64,000 nucleotides of DNA from Gammaproteobacteria bacterium (GTDB taxonomy: Bacteria > Pseudomonadota > Gammaproteobacteria > Steroidobacterales > Steroidobacteraceae): the NCBI GenBank assembly GCA_016707425.1, contig JADJHU010000005.1, positions 1 through 64,000 on the forward strand, read 5' to 3'. The position numbers were made by a program, and so were the translations under genes. Below the pieces are notes generated by a model, which saw only the letters and a program-made list of their open reading frames with translations, searched no databases and had not been told where the DNA came from. Each line of letters begins with the position of its first letter. Positions within the stretch are counted from its first letter, which is position 1. Positions 23,407 to 35,215 of this stretch are shown here, one piece after another.

Positions 23407-25242
23407 ATGCGCTCGATCGGCAAGTTCTTTGCCGGCTTGTGGCACGGGCTCGACGGCCTGCGCCGGTTCCTGCATCTGGTCCTGCTGCTCGTCATCTTCG
23501 GCTTCGTCGTTGGCGCGCTCAGAACGTCCATTCCGATCGTGCCGAAGGAAGCGGCCCTCGTCATCCAGCCCGAGGGCGAGATCGTCGAGCAGCTCTCGGG
23601 CGATCCGCTCCAGCGTGCCCTGCAGCAGGCCCAGGGCCTCGGGGAGCCGCAGACGCTGCTCTGGGATCTCACCGATGCCATCCGCAGCGCGAGGAACGAC
23701 ACGCGCATCAAGGCGCTCGTGCTCGATGTCGCCCGGCTGACGGGTGCGGGCCAGCCTACGCTGGCGGAGCTGGCCGCGGCGATCCGCGAGTTCCGGAGCT
23801 CGGGCAAGAAGGTCATCGCGCGTGGCACGGTGTTCATGCAGGATCAGTACTACCTCGCCGCGCAGGCCGACGAGATCTATCTCGACCCGCTCGGGATGGT
23901 GCTGATCGACGGCTATGAACGCTACCGGATGTACCTGAAGGGCGCGCTCGACAAACTGGGCGTCGACGTGAACGTGTTCAAGGTCGGCGCCTACAAGAGC
24001 GCCGCCGAAGTCTATACGCGCACCGACATGTCGGTTGAGGACCGCGAAGAGAGTCTTGCGTATCTGAATTCCCTCTGGGCGAGCTATCAGCAGGCCATCG
24101 CGCAGGCCCGTGGCCTCCCTCCTGGGGCGCTCGCCCGCTATGTCGACGATCTGGCGGCATCCGTGGCGGCAGCGAAGGGCGATTCCGCGCAGGTTGCGCT
24201 CGATGCGAAGCTCGTCACGGACCTGAAGTCTGCACTGGAAGTCGAGCAGGACCTCATGGACCTCGTGGGCGAGAACGGCGAGGGATCCTTCAGCTCGGTA
24301 TCGCAGAAGGACTATCTGCGCGTGGTGCGTGCCGAAAAGAAGTTGCGCGGCGACGGCAAATCGCTGGTCGGCGTGGTGGTCGCAAGCGGCGAGATCCTCG
24401 ATGGCGAGCAGCCTCCTGGTGCCGTGGGCGCCGATACGACGGCCCAGCTCGTGCGCAGTGCGCGCCTCGACGACAAGGTCAAGGCGGTGGTGCTGCGCAT
24501 CGACAGTCCGGGGGGCAGCATGCTGGCTTCCGAGGAGATTCATCGCGAGCTGGAGGTGCTGCGAGAGTCGGGGAAGCCACTGGTCGTCTCGATGGGCGAC
24601 CTTGCGGCCTCGGGTGGGTACTACATCGCGGCCGGCGCCGACGAGATCTGGGCGAGTCCGGCAACCATCACGGGATCGATCGGGATCTTTGCGGCCATCC
24701 CGACCTTTGAGCGCACACTCGGGAAGATCGGAGTGAACGTCGATGGCGTGGGTACCACGGCGCTCTCCGGACAGCTGCGCCTCGACCGGCCACTGGGGGC
24801 CGAGGCGCGCACCTTCCTGCAGGCGACGGTGGATCGCGGCTACGAGGTGTTCCTCGGGCGAGTGGCCGAGGGGCGCCACAAGAGCCGTGATCAGGTGAAC
24901 GAGATCGCGCGCGGCCGTGTCTGGCCCGGAGTCGAGGCGCAGAAGCTCGGCCTGGTCGATCACCTCGGCTCCTTCGACGATGCCGTGAAGGCGGCGGCGA
25001 AGCGGGCGAAACTCGCGCACTACGACGTGAATTTCATCGAGCCCGAGCTCAGTTGGGCACAGAGACTCGCGCTGCAGGTGAAGACGGGCATGATCCATGT
25101 GTTCTTCCGCGACGCCGGTGCGGAACACACACTGGCACGCGCTCTGCGGCGGCTTGGGCCGCTCGAGCGCGAGCTGGAGCGCTGGAACCGCATGTCGGCG
25201 CGGGACAATCTGTACGCGTACTGTTTCTGCGCGGTGCAGTAG
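23407..25242 (+). CDS. sppA: Signal peptide peptidase SppA, 67-kDa type
   Basis: A membrane-bound serine protease that digests cleaved signal peptides. One N-terminal transmembrane segment (FLHLVLLLVIFGFVVGAL, about residues 22-39) is followed by two S49 repeats. The catalytic Lys is K197 in FKVGAYKSAAEVYTR. The nucleophile is Ser402 in GDLAASGGYYIAAGADEI, followed by GSIGIFAAIPTFE. The 611-residue length fits the long form found in E. coli. It is followed by the Bkd genes after 69 bp. Confidence 0.95.
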   Translation: MRSIGKFFAGLWHGLDGLRRFLHLVLLLVIFGFVVGALRTSIPIVPKEAALVIQPEGEIVEQLSGDPLQRALQQAQGLGEPQTLLWDLTDAIRSARNDTRIKALVLDVARLTGAGQPTLAELAAAIREFRSSGKKVIARGTVFMQDQYYLAAQADEIYLDPLGMVLIDGYERYRMYLKGALDKLGVDVNVFKVGAYKSAAEVYTRTDMSVEDREESLAYLNSLWASYQQAIAQARGLPPGALARYVDDLAASVAAAKGDSAQVALDAKLVTDLKSALEVEQDLMDLVGENGEGSFSSVSQKDYLRVVRAEKKLRGDGKSLVGVVVASGEILDGEQPPGAVGADTTAQLVRSARLDDKVKAVVLRIDSPGGSMLASEEIHRELEVLRESGKPLVVSMGDLAASGGYYIAAGADEIWASPATITGSIGIFAAIPTFERTLGKIGVNVDGVGTTALSGQLRLDRPLGAEARTFLQATVDRGYEVFLGRVAEGRHKSRDQVNEIARGRVWPGVEAQKLGLVDHLGSFDDAVKAAAKRAKLAHYDVNFIEPELSWAQRLALQVKTGMIHVFFRDAGAEHTLARALRRLGPLERELERWNRMSARDNLYAYCFCAVQ

Positions 25243-25311
25243 CTCCACGCCACAGTCGGCGCGGCGGGAGAGACTTGCGGCAATGATGCCAGGGCGAGGG
25301 ACGCTGCGAGC

Positions 25312-26571
25312 ATGAAGCCACATTCGCGACTGCACATTCCCCAGCCGCCCTCGCGCCCCGGTCAGCCACCGGACTTCAGCTATCTCGAGCTCTCGGCTGC
25401 GGGGGGCGTCCCGCGACCCGATGTCAACGCCCGGGTCCGGGATCTCGACTTTCTCGCGTCCGGCCTGGTGCGCGTGCTCGACGAGCAGCATCAGGCAGTG
25501 GGACCATGGCATCCGCACCTCGAGCCTGCGGAGCTGCAGGTCGGGCTCCGCCACATGCTGCTCACACGCATCTACGACGAGCGCATGCAGCGGACGCAGC
25601 GCCAGGGACGCATCAGCTTCTACATGCGCTCGCTCGGCGAGGAGGCGGTTTCGGTCGCGCAGGCGATGGCTCTGCGTCCGGGTGACATGCTCTTTCCTTC
25701 GTATCGTCAGCAGGGTCTCTACATGGTGCGTGGGCGGCCGCTGGTCGATCTCATGTGTCAGCTGCTTTCGAACACGCGTGACATGTGCCGGGGCCGGCAG
25801 CTCCCGGTGATGTATCACTGGGCATCCGGACGGATCTTCTCCATCTCCGGGAATCTCGCCACGCAATTTCCGCAGGCTGTTGGCTGGGCGATGGCCGCCG
25901 CGCTGAAGGGCGAGGATGATATTGCGGCAACCTGGATCGGCGAGGGGGCGAGTGCCGAGGCGGATTTCCACCACGGCATGGTCTTCGCCGCCGTGTACCG
26001 CGCGCCGGTCATTCTCAACGTGGTGAACAACCAGTGGGCGATCTCGATGTTCCAGGGTTTTGCCGGCGGCGAGAACCGATCCTTCGCCGCGCGTGGGCTG
26101 GGCTACGGCGTTGCGGGGTTGCGCGTCGACGGCAACGATTTTCTCGCCGTCTACGGCGCGACCCGATGGGCCGCCGAGCGCGCCCGAACGGGTGCCGGCC
26201 CGACGCTCGTCGAGCTGGTGACCTATCGGGGCGCAGCGCATTCCACCAGCGATGATCCGGCGCGCTACCGACCGCGCGACGACTACGAGCGCTGGCCGCT
26301 CGGTGATCCGGTCGAGCGACTGAAGAAACACCTGATCGCCCTCGGCGAGTGGTCCGAGGAGCGTCATGCTGCGCTCGTATCCGAGCTCGGGCAGCTTGTC
26401 ACCACGAGCTGGAAGACCGCCGTGGGCTTCGGGACGCTCACGGACGGCCCGCATCTCGACCCGGATCTGATGTTCGAGGATGTCTTCGAGGAGATGCCCG
26501 CGCACCTCGAGCGGCAGCGCGCCGAGCTCGCTGCGGAGCGCCGCGCCGGCGTGGCGGCGGGAAACACCTGA
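25312..26571 (+). CDS. bkdA1: Branched-chain 2-oxoacid dehydrogenase E1 alpha subunit
   Basis: The thiamine-diphosphate-dependent decarboxylase alpha chain, oxidising branched-chain keto acids from Val, Leu and Ile. 419 residues. QRQGRISFYMRSLGEEAVSV, DMLFPSYRQQGLYMVRG and GNLATQFPQAVGWAMA precede the ThDP-binding region TWIGEGASAEADFHHGMVFA with ILNVVNNQWAIS. HSTSDDPARYRPRDD is the usual phosphorylation-loop sequence that marks Bkd rather than PDH alpha chains. It heads the cassette E1-alpha, E1-beta, E2, aminotransferase. Confidence 0.95.
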   Translation: MKPHSRLHIPQPPSRPGQPPDFSYLELSAAGGVPRPDVNARVRDLDFLASGLVRVLDEQHQAVGPWHPHLEPAELQVGLRHMLLTRIYDERMQRTQRQGRISFYMRSLGEEAVSVAQAMALRPGDMLFPSYRQQGLYMVRGRPLVDLMCQLLSNTRDMCRGRQLPVMYHWASGRIFSISGNLATQFPQAVGWAMAAALKGEDDIAATWIGEGASAEADFHHGMVFAAVYRAPVILNVVNNQWAISMFQGFAGGENRSFAARGLGYGVAGLRVDGNDFLAVYGATRWAAERARTGAGPTLVELVTYRGAAHSTSDDPARYRPRDDYERWPLGDPVERLKKHLIALGEWSEERHAALVSELGQLVTTSWKTAVGFGTLTDGPHLDPDLMFEDVFEEMPAHLERQRAELAAERRAGVAAGNT

Positions 26572-26575
26572 GATC

Positions 26576-27592
26576 ATGGCGCAGATGAACATGATCCAGG
26601 CGCTGAATTCAGCGCTCGACCTCATGCTCGAGCGTGATTCGGCCGTGGTCGTCATGGGTGAGGACGTCGGCTACTACGGCGGCGTCTTTCGCGTCACCGA
26701 CGGGTTGCAGCGCAAGTATGGCGAGCACCGGGTGCTCGATACGCCGATCGCCGAGGGCGGTATCGTGGCCACGGCCATTGGCATGGCCGTGAACGGCCTG
26801 AAGCCCGTCGCTGAGGTGCAGTTCGCCGACTACATCTACCCGGCGTACGATCAGATCGTGAGCGAGCTCGCACGCCTGCGATATCGCAGTGCGGGGGAGT
26901 TCACCGCGCCAGTGACCATTCGTACGCCCTGTGGGGGCGGCATTCGCGGCGGCCAGACGCATTCGCAGAGTCCTGAGGCGATCTTCGCGCACGTCTCGGG
27001 CCTCAAGGTCGTGATGCCCTCGAACCCCTGCGATGCGAAGGGTCTGCTGATCGCTGCGATCGAGGCGCCGGACCCGGTCATCTTCTTCGAGCCGAAGCGG
27101 CTCTACAACGGACCCTTCGATGGCGATCCGGACAAACCCGCCGTACCCTGGAGCACGCACCCGAAGGGTGAGGTTCCGGATGCGTACTACCGCGTGCCCC
27201 TCGGCAAGGCGGAGGTCGTGCGCCAGGGGGAGCAGATCACGCTCGTCACCTATGGAACGATGGTCCATGTCTGCGAGGCTGCCGCTCGTCGCCTTGGCCT
27301 CGACGCAGAGATCATCGACGTGCGCTCGATGGTGCCACTCGACATCGAGACCATCGCCGCGTCGGTGCAGCGCACCGGCCGCTGCGTCGTCGCCCACGAA
27401 GCCACCCGCTTCGCGGGCTTTGGCGCCGAGCTTTCGGCGAGCATCCAGGAGCACTGCTTCTGGTCCCTGGAGGCGCCCATCCAGCGCGTCGCGGGCTGGG
27501 ACACGCCCTATCCCCACGCCTTCGAGTGGGAGTACTTCCCGGGCCAGGTGCGCGTGATGCGTGCCCTCGAGGCCGCGATGGAGGCGCAGTGA
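26576..27592 (+). CDS. bkdA2: Branched-chain 2-oxoacid dehydrogenase E1 beta subunit
   Basis: The transketolase-like beta chain that completes the E1 heterotetramer. 338 residues from ATG 26576, five bases after the alpha stop. MNMIQALNSALDLMLERD, VVVMGEDVGYYGGVFRVTDG, LDTPIAEGGIVATAIGMAVN, PVAEVQFADYIYPAYDQI and TPCGGGIRGGQTHSQSPE are all typical. The C-terminal domain has DAEIIDVRSMVPLDIETI. It overlaps bkdB by GTGA. Confidence 0.95.
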   Translation: MAQMNMIQALNSALDLMLERDSAVVVMGEDVGYYGGVFRVTDGLQRKYGEHRVLDTPIAEGGIVATAIGMAVNGLKPVAEVQFADYIYPAYDQIVSELARLRYRSAGEFTAPVTIRTPCGGGIRGGQTHSQSPEAIFAHVSGLKVVMPSNPCDAKGLLIAAIEAPDPVIFFEPKRLYNGPFDGDPDKPAVPWSTHPKGEVPDAYYRVPLGKAEVVRQGEQITLVTYGTMVHVCEAAARRLGLDAEIIDVRSMVPLDIETIAASVQRTGRCVVAHEATRFAGFGAELSASIQEHCFWSLEAPIQRVAGWDTPYPHAFEWEYFPGQVRVMRALEAAMEAQ

Positions 27593-28755
27593 GCCGTGTG
27601 ATCTTCAAGGTGCCGGATCTCGGCGAGGGCACGATCGGGGCAGAGATCATCGCGTGGCACATTGCCCCCGGGGACCTCGTTCAGGAAGACCAGGCACTGG
27701 TCGAGCTCATGACGGAGAAGGCCAACGTGGAGGTGCCCTCGCCGGTGAGCGGACGCGTGATATCGCGCCGGGGCGAACCCGGTGAGACCGTCGCGGTGGG
27801 CGCCGAGCTCGTGGTGTTCGAGACCGAAGCGGGGACGGCCCCAGGGGCCCCGGAGCCGGAAGTGGCTCCAGCCGCACCGACGGCTGTCGGCACGAAGGCG
27901 TCGCCTGCCACCCGGCGCCGGGCGCGCGAGGCGGGCATCGATCTGGGCAGCATCCGCGGCAGCGGACCCGAAGGGCGCATTGTGCCCACCGACCTCACCG
28001 GATCTCCTCCGGCGGCGGAGCGGGCACCGGCCGCGCGTGACCGGGCAGGAGTCCGCAGCGGCACGGAGGAGATCCAGATCATCGGTCTGCGCCGCCAGAT
28101 CGCGCAGCGACTGAGCCAGGCTGCGCGCGAGATCCCGCATTTTTCCCATGTCGAGGAGGTGGACGTCACGGAGCTCGAGTGCCTGCGCCAGCACCTGATC
28201 GCCAGGCAGTCACCGCAGGCTGCGCCGCTCAGCTATGTGCCCTTCGTCCTCGCGGCACTCGCACGCGTGCTGACGGACTTCCCGCAGTGCAACGCGACCT
28301 ACGACGCTGCCCGCGGCGTGCTGGTGCGCCACCGTGCTGTGCATGCGGGTATCGCGGTACAGGGCCCCGATGGGCTAGTCGTGCCGGTCGTGCGTCATGC
28401 GGAGTCTCTGCCACTCGAGGAGCTCGCGACCGAGATCGGGCGTCTCGCACAGGCCGTGCGCAACAGGACGGCGCGGCGCGAGGAACTCTCGGGATCGACC
28501 ATCACGCTGACGAGTCTCGGGAAGCTCGGAGGTCTTGCATCCACGCCCCTGATCAATCCCCCCGAGGTGGCCATCGTCGGCGTCAACAGGGCCGTGGAGC
28601 GCCCGGTCGTCCTGCGCGGGACGATTGCCGTTCGTCGTATCATGAACCTGTCATCCTCCTTCGATCACCGTTTCATCGACGGCTACGATGCGGCAGCGAT
28701 GATCCAGGCGCTCAGGGACCGGCTCGAGCACCCGGCAATGATCTTCCGGGACTGA
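27589..28755 (+). CDS. bkdB: Branched-chain 2-oxoacid dehydrogenase E2 (dihydrolipoamide acyltransferase)
   Basis: The E2 core moves the acyl group to CoA. GTG 27589 overlaps the beta-chain stop. One lipoyl domain (residues 1-80) carries Lys44 in LMTEKANVEVPSPVSG. After a Pro/Ala linker comes the E1/E3-binding domain (ATRRRAREAGIDLGSIRGSG). The catalytic domain includes IGLRRQIAQRLSQAAREIPH and ends with the active-site SSFDHRFIDGYDAAAM. 388 residues. No E3 (lpd) gene follows, so a shared lipoamide dehydrogenase elsewhere must be used. Confidence 0.95.
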   Translation: MSRVIFKVPDLGEGTIGAEIIAWHIAPGDLVQEDQALVELMTEKANVEVPSPVSGRVISRRGEPGETVAVGAELVVFETEAGTAPGAPEPEVAPAAPTAVGTKASPATRRRAREAGIDLGSIRGSGPEGRIVPTDLTGSPPAAERAPAARDRAGVRSGTEEIQIIGLRRQIAQRLSQAAREIPHFSHVEEVDVTELECLRQHLIARQSPQAAPLSYVPFVLAALARVLTDFPQCNATYDAARGVLVRHRAVHAGIAVQGPDGLVVPVVRHAESLPLEELATEIGRLAQAVRNRTARREELSGSTITLTSLGKLGGLASTPLINPPEVAIVGVNRAVERPVVLRGTIAVRRIMNLSSSFDHRFIDGYDAAAMIQALRDRLEHPAMIFRD

Positions 28756-28773
28756 GAATCGAGGACTGCTGAC

Positions 28774-29796
28774 ATGAACGCTGTCACCCAGATGGCCCAG
28801 ACTGCCCGCCCGGCTTTCGGCACGGTGCTGGCCGAACACATGGCTGTGGCCAGGTGGCACGACGGGGCGTGGAGCGATTGCGAGATTCGTCCGACGGGAC
28901 CCATCGAGATCCACCCGGCGGCCCACGTGCTGCACTATGGGAGCACCTGCTTCGAGGGCTTCAAGGCCTATCGCTGGAGCGATGGCAGCATCAACGTCTT
29001 CCGCATGGACCGGCACATCGAGCGCATGCGCCAGAGCGCGCGCGCGCTCGTCATGCCCGAACCGGGGGCGGAGCAGCTCGCCGGGATGGTGCGTGCGGTG
29101 ATCGATCGCTGCCGCGCGACTGTCCCCGAGGCACCCGGTGCGCTGTATCTGCGCCCTGTGCTCTTCGGTACGACCGCGAACATCGGGGCGGCGGCGACGC
29201 CCAGCAGCGAAGCGACCCTGGTCGTGCTCGCAAGCCCCGTGTGGGATTACTTCGCGGGCGGCGCGAAGCCGCTGCGCATCTTCGTCGATGACGTGAATAC
29301 GCGGACCGCGTCACACATCGGCATGGTCAAGACGGGCGGCAACTACGCAGCCGCACTCGGACCGACGCTCGCGGCACGTCAGAGGTACGGCGTCGACCAG
29401 GTGCTCTTCTGTCCCGGCGGACAGGTGCAGGAGACGGGAGCCGCCAATTTCGTGCTCGTCGGTGAAGGGCAGCTGCTCACGCGCAGTCTCGACCCGAGCT
29501 TCCTGCACGGCGTGACGCGGGATTCGCTCCTCAGGCTGGCACGCGACTCGGGCTTCGAGGTCGAAGAGCGGGTCTTCCACGTGGAGGAGATGCTCGAGCG
29601 GATACGGGACATGGAGGCTGCGCTCTCCGGCACGGCGGCCGTGCTCGCGGGCGTTGGCACTCTCGTGTACCGCGGCGCGGAACACCGCGTCGGCACGGGC
29701 GAGACCGGTCCGATCACCCGGCGGCTGCGTGCGGCACTCGTGGCCATCCAGCAGGGCGAGGCGCCGGACCGCTACGGCTGGTTGACCAGGGTCTGA
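28774..29796 (+). CDS. ilvE: Branched-chain amino acid aminotransferase
   Basis: A PLP fold-type IV aminotransferase that converts Val, Leu and Ile to their keto acids. 340 residues. HYGSTCFEGFKAYRWSDG, FRMDRHIERMRQSA, ALYLRPVLFGT and SHIGMVKTGGNYAAALGP, with Lys186 binding PLP, then QVQETGAANFVLV and FLHGVTRDSLLRLA. The longer form with the N-terminal extension is closer to type II BCATs than to E. coli IlvE. Placement 18 bp after bkdB supplies substrates for the dehydrogenase. Its 3' end overlaps the convergent MFS gene by 25 bases. Confidence 0.94.
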   Translation: MNAVTQMAQTARPAFGTVLAEHMAVARWHDGAWSDCEIRPTGPIEIHPAAHVLHYGSTCFEGFKAYRWSDGSINVFRMDRHIERMRQSARALVMPEPGAEQLAGMVRAVIDRCRATVPEAPGALYLRPVLFGTTANIGAAATPSSEATLVVLASPVWDYFAGGAKPLRIFVDDVNTRTASHIGMVKTGGNYAAALGPTLAARQRYGVDQVLFCPGGQVQETGAANFVLVGEGQLLTRSLDPSFLHGVTRDSLLRLARDSGFEVEERVFHVEEMLERIRDMEAALSGTAAVLAGVGTLVYRGAEHRVGTGETGPITRRLRAALVAIQQGEAPDRYGWLTRV

Positions 29797-31100
29797 TCGC
29801 GCCCGGCCGCAAGTTCTTCCGGCAGGTGTCGCGATGCCTGCCAGAAGAGAATGCTCGCGAGTCCACCGAGCAGCCCCACCACCAGCATCGAGTAGCGGAT
29901 GGCACCCGGCCCGTGGGCCGCCCCGAACACGTGGTCGTTCAGAGCGCCCACGAGCAGCGGTCCGAGCCCGAGGCCCACGACGTTGACGATGAACAGCAGG
30001 ATGGCGGCGGCGGTGGCGCGCATGCGCAGCCCGACGAGCCCCTGCACCATGGAGAAGAGTGGACCGACGTACATCGCACCGAGCGCGTAGAAGGGGATGA
30101 AGCAGAGGAGCGACTGCGAGGGGGACGACAGCAGCGCGAAGCCGACGAGAAAGGGCAGGGCGATTACCGACTGCAGCGCCGGCAACCGCATGTACCAGCG
30201 CACGTCCCGCGCACCCATGCGGTCCGCGAGTCGCCCGCCTGCGAGAGCGCCCGCACAGCCCGCGAGGCCCACGATCCAGCCGAGACTCAGGCCGATGTCC
30301 GTCCAGCTCATGGCGTGCACGCGCGCATAGAAGGTCGGTCCCCAGATGATCACGCCGTAGCCGGAGAGAGACTGCACGGCTGAGCCGGTGGCGATCAGCA
30401 GGAAGGCACGGCGCCCGAGCAGGAAGCGCAGCACTTCCCTGAAGGGCGCGCTCTCCGCGGCGGGTGCGCGCTGCTCGGAGCTGCCGCGCGGCAGCTCGCG
30501 AACTGTGAGCGCCACGAGTGCAGCGAGTGCGATGCCGGGCAGGCCCACGGCGTAGAAGGCGGTTCGCCAGTCGAAGTGCGTGACGAGCCAGCCGCCCGCC
30601 AGGAAGGCGATTGCCGAACCCACATACACGCCGCAGGCATAGACGCCGAGTGCCGTTGCGCGCCGCTCTGGCGGGAAGTAATCCGAGATCAGGGAGTGTG
30701 CCGGCGGATTGCCCCCAGCCTCGCCGACCCCGACCAGCACGCGCACGACCGCGAGCTCGGCGAAGCTGCGTGCGAGGCCTGAAGCGGCGGTCGCTGCGCT
30801 CCAGAGCGTCAGGGAAACGGCGATGATGAGCTTGCGGGAGGCGCGATCCGCCCAGCGTGCAATGGGAATGCCGGCGACCGTATAGAAGATCACGAAGGCG
30901 AAGCCAGTGAGAAAGCCCATCGCGGTGTCAGAGACACCGAACTCCTTCTTGATGGGCTCGATGAGCATCGCCAGGATCTGGCGATCGATGAAGCTCACTA
31001 CATAGACGAGCGAGAGGAGTGCAAGCACATAGCGGGAGTAGCGCCGTGTAACCGGCGGCGGGGACGCCGTGAGCGCGGCGTCCCCGCTTTCGGTGCTCAA
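29772..31100 (-). CDS. MFS transporter, spinster-like
   Basis: A 442-residue major-facilitator protein with about 12 membrane spans. YSRYVLALLSLVYVVSFIDR, the motif-A-like GIPIARWADRASRKLI between TM2 and TM3, and GVGEAGGNPPAHSLISDYFP with PPERRATALGVYACGVYVGS are shared with spinster-type carriers. These often lie beside TonB receptors in catabolic gene clusters of Sphingomonadales and Nevskiales. It starts one base after the TonB receptor stop on the same strand, so they are surely co-transcribed. The substrate is not readable. Confidence 0.9.
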   Translation of the reverse strand: MSTESGDAALTASPPPVTRRYSRYVLALLSLVYVVSFIDRQILAMLIEPIKKEFGVSDTAMGFLTGFAFVIFYTVAGIPIARWADRASRKLIIAVSLTLWSAATAASGLARSFAELAVVRVLVGVGEAGGNPPAHSLISDYFPPERRATALGVYACGVYVGSAIAFLAGGWLVTHFDWRTAFYAVGLPGIALAALVALTVRELPRGSSEQRAPAAESAPFREVLRFLLGRRAFLLIATGSAVQSLSGYGVIIWGPTFYARVHAMSWTDIGLSLGWIVGLAGCAGALAGGRLADRMGARDVRWYMRLPALQSVIALPFLVGFALLSSPSQSLLCFIPFYALGAMYVGPLFSMVQGLVGLRMRATAAAILLFIVNVVGLGLGPLLVGALNDHVFGAAHGPGAIRYSMLVVGLLGGLASILFWQASRHLPEELAAGRDQTLVNQP

Positions 31101-31101
31101 C

Positions 31102-33276
<2,175 letters not shown>

Positions 33277-33470
33277 GCCGATCTCTCCAATGTTGTTGCT
33301 GGAAGGCTACGAAAGCGCGGCGCGGAGACCGGGCCGGGCGTGGGCGCGTAGCTTACAGCCATCTGCGCGGCACTGGGCGGGTTTTGGCGAGGTCTTTGCG
33401 AGCCAATGCGTGTCAGCGCGCGTCCTGCCGCGCGCGGCCGGGTGTGGCAAAAAGGAGACGAAAGGGCATC

Positions 33471-34304
33471 TCAGCGCTGCGGCGTGAAGCTGTGCCCGCC
33501 GTCGACGTAGAGGTGCTGGCCCGTGATCCAGGCGCCCTGGTCACTGCACAGGAAGGCCACCATGTGGGCGACGTCCTCGCCCGTGCCCGCACGCCCGAGC
33601 GGTACGAAGGTCTTCAGCATGCCAGCCCACATCTCGCCGCGGCCGATGTCGTCGAGCCGGCTCGTGTCGATGATGCCCGGGCACACCGCATTCACGCGGA
33701 TCTGGTGCCGTCCGAGCTCGGCGGCCATGACCGTCGAGAGGGCGTTGATGGCCGCCTTGGATGCGGCATAGGCGCCGGTCTCGGCGGCGAGCAGGCGCGC
33801 GCCGAGGGTCGAGATGTTCACGATGCTGCCGCCGTGGCCCTGGGAGATCATGTGCTGGGCGCAGACCCTCGACATGTAGAACGTGCCGTGCAGATTCGTG
33901 TCCACCACGCGATGCCATTCGCTGATGGCCAGTGTCGTGATGGGTACGCGGTCAGTGCCGCGGGTAGCGCCGGCATTGTTCACCAGGACGTCGATGCCCC
34001 CGAACTCGCGCGTGACCTGCTCGATGAGGGCATTCACCGCCTCGGCGTTCGAGACGTCGGAGACCACAGGGAGTGCGCGCCGCCCGAGTGCGCGGATCTC
34101 CCCGGCGACAGAGTCGATGTCCCGCCAGCCCGCGGCGCGCTCCTCCTCCGGGTAGCGTTCAGGGGGGCGGCCGGTGCCGGTGAGCACCACGTTGCAGCCG
34201 GCTTTCGCGAGCGTCACGGCAATGGGACGGCCAATGCTGCGCATGCGGCCCGCGCCCGTGACGATCGCGGTCTTGCCCTCGAGACCGGTCAGAGAGATGG
34301 ACAT
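33471..34304 (-). CDS. Short-chain dehydrogenase/reductase (SDR)
   Basis: An NAD(P)-dependent classical SDR, 277 residues. The cofactor motif is GAGRMRSIGRPIAV (TGxxxxxGxG), preceded by LEGKTAIV. Then come NNAGATRGTDRVP and the catalytic triad, with Ser in GGSIVNISTLGAR and YxxxK in GAYAASKAAINAL, and VCPGIIDTSRLDD. An insertion after the first strand (GTGRPPERYPEEERAAGWRD) is unusual and longer than in FabG. It probably acts on the compound imported by the neighbouring receptor and MFS carrier, by context only. Confidence 0.92.
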   Translation of the reverse strand: MSISLTGLEGKTAIVTGAGRMRSIGRPIAVTLAKAGCNVVLTGTGRPPERYPEEERAAGWRDIDSVAGEIRALGRRALPVVSDVSNAEAVNALIEQVTREFGGIDVLVNNAGATRGTDRVPITTLAISEWHRVVDTNLHGTFYMSRVCAQHMISQGHGGSIVNISTLGARLLAAETGAYAASKAAINALSTVMAAELGRHQIRVNAVCPGIIDTSRLDDIGRGEMWAGMLKTFVPLGRAGTGEDVAHMVAFLCSDQGAWITGQHLYVDGGHSFTPQR

Positions 34305-34322
34305 GTTTTGTTTCCTACAGGA

Positions 34323-35141
34323 TCAGTGCAACAGGGCGGCGAGTGCGCGCCGGTATTCGGCCACCAGTCCAGGCTCGGTGGCGAGGAGTTCGAAAGCCTG
34401 CAGTGCATCCGTCTTGAGCTCGCCCCGCGCTGCCCGGCGATCCGTGCGCATGGCGGCGAACAGGAGCTCGAGTGCCTCACGGCTGCGCCCCCCGAGGAGC
34501 CGCTGCGCAACGCGCTGGCGGAGCTCCCCTGCAGCATCACCGGTCTCTGCGGCGCGCAGGCTGGCGAAATGCGCGCAGGCCCGCGCGGCCCTGACGGCCG
34601 CCTCGGACTGCAATGCGGGGGCGAGTGCATCCAGCGTGGCGCGTGCTGCGGCAGGATCACCGCCGAGAGCCTGGAGGCGCGCGAGATCGATGCGTGCCGC
34701 CGTATTGCCGGGATCCGCCATGCAGACCTCATGCAGGTCATGGAGCGCTCCCTCGGCGTCCCCGGCACGTGCGAGTACAAGGGCCGCGGCGTGGGCCGCG
34801 GCTGATACTCGTGGCAGGTGGGGCTCGAGAAATGCCTGCACTGCGGCGAGAGGCTGTGCGCCCGTAAACTCCGCTACGACGGCGCCGTCACGGAAGAGCT
34901 TCACGGCGGGGATACTGCGGATGGCGAAGCGCTGCGCGAGGCTGGGCTCCGCATCCGTATCGATTTTCACGATCCGAAGCCTGCCGGTGTGTTCTGCGGC
35001 GAGCCGCTCGAGCACCGGGGCGAGCGCCCGGCAGGGCGCACACCAGGAGGCCCAGAAATCGACCAGCACGGGCATCTCAGCGGAGGCCGCGATGACCGCC
35101 TGCTCGAAGTCTGCCTGGCCCACCGCACGTATGTCGCTCAT
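34323..35141 (-). CDS. cnoX: Thioredoxin-like chaperedoxin (CnoX/YbbN family)
   Basis: An N-terminal thioredoxin fold with a C-terminal TPR domain, as in CnoX, which holds oxidation-sensitive proteins. ATG 35141 is used. The redox motif FWASWCAPCRAL has Cys34 and Cys37, so it keeps the WCxPC active site, as in alphaproteobacterial CnoX rather than the E. coli SQHC. The cis-Pro region is FAIRSIPAVKLFRDG. TPR-like helices (GDAEGALHDLHEVCMADPG and after) fill residues 125-272. Confidence 0.88.
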   Translation of the reverse strand: MSDIRAVGQADFEQAVIAASAEMPVLVDFWASWCAPCRALAPVLERLAAEHTGRLRIVKIDTDAEPSLAQRFAIRSIPAVKLFRDGAVVAEFTGAQPLAAVQAFLEPHLPRVSAAAHAAALVLARAGDAEGALHDLHEVCMADPGNTAARIDLARLQALGGDPAAARATLDALAPALQSEAAVRAARACAHFASLRAAETGDAAGELRQRVAQRLLGGRSREALELLFAAMRTDRRAARGELKTDALQAFELLATEPGLVAEYRRALAALLH

Positions 35142-35215
35142 GAGGAGCCTAGAATAGCTGCATGGGCGGCGTGACGGCACCCGTCGTCTCGTCCGGCCCG
35201 CCTCTGTGCGCGGCT

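Noticed and set aside
23296..26655. 1119-codon open frame antisense to sppA and the bkd genes
   Set aside because: The + strand encodes SppA and BkdA1 with catalytic residues intact; the antisense product shows no recognisable motif.
33418..33437. GCGCGCG/CGCGCGC hairpin as a terminator
   Set aside because: The T-run lies on the wrong side for the minus-strand SDR transcript and no + strand gene ends here.
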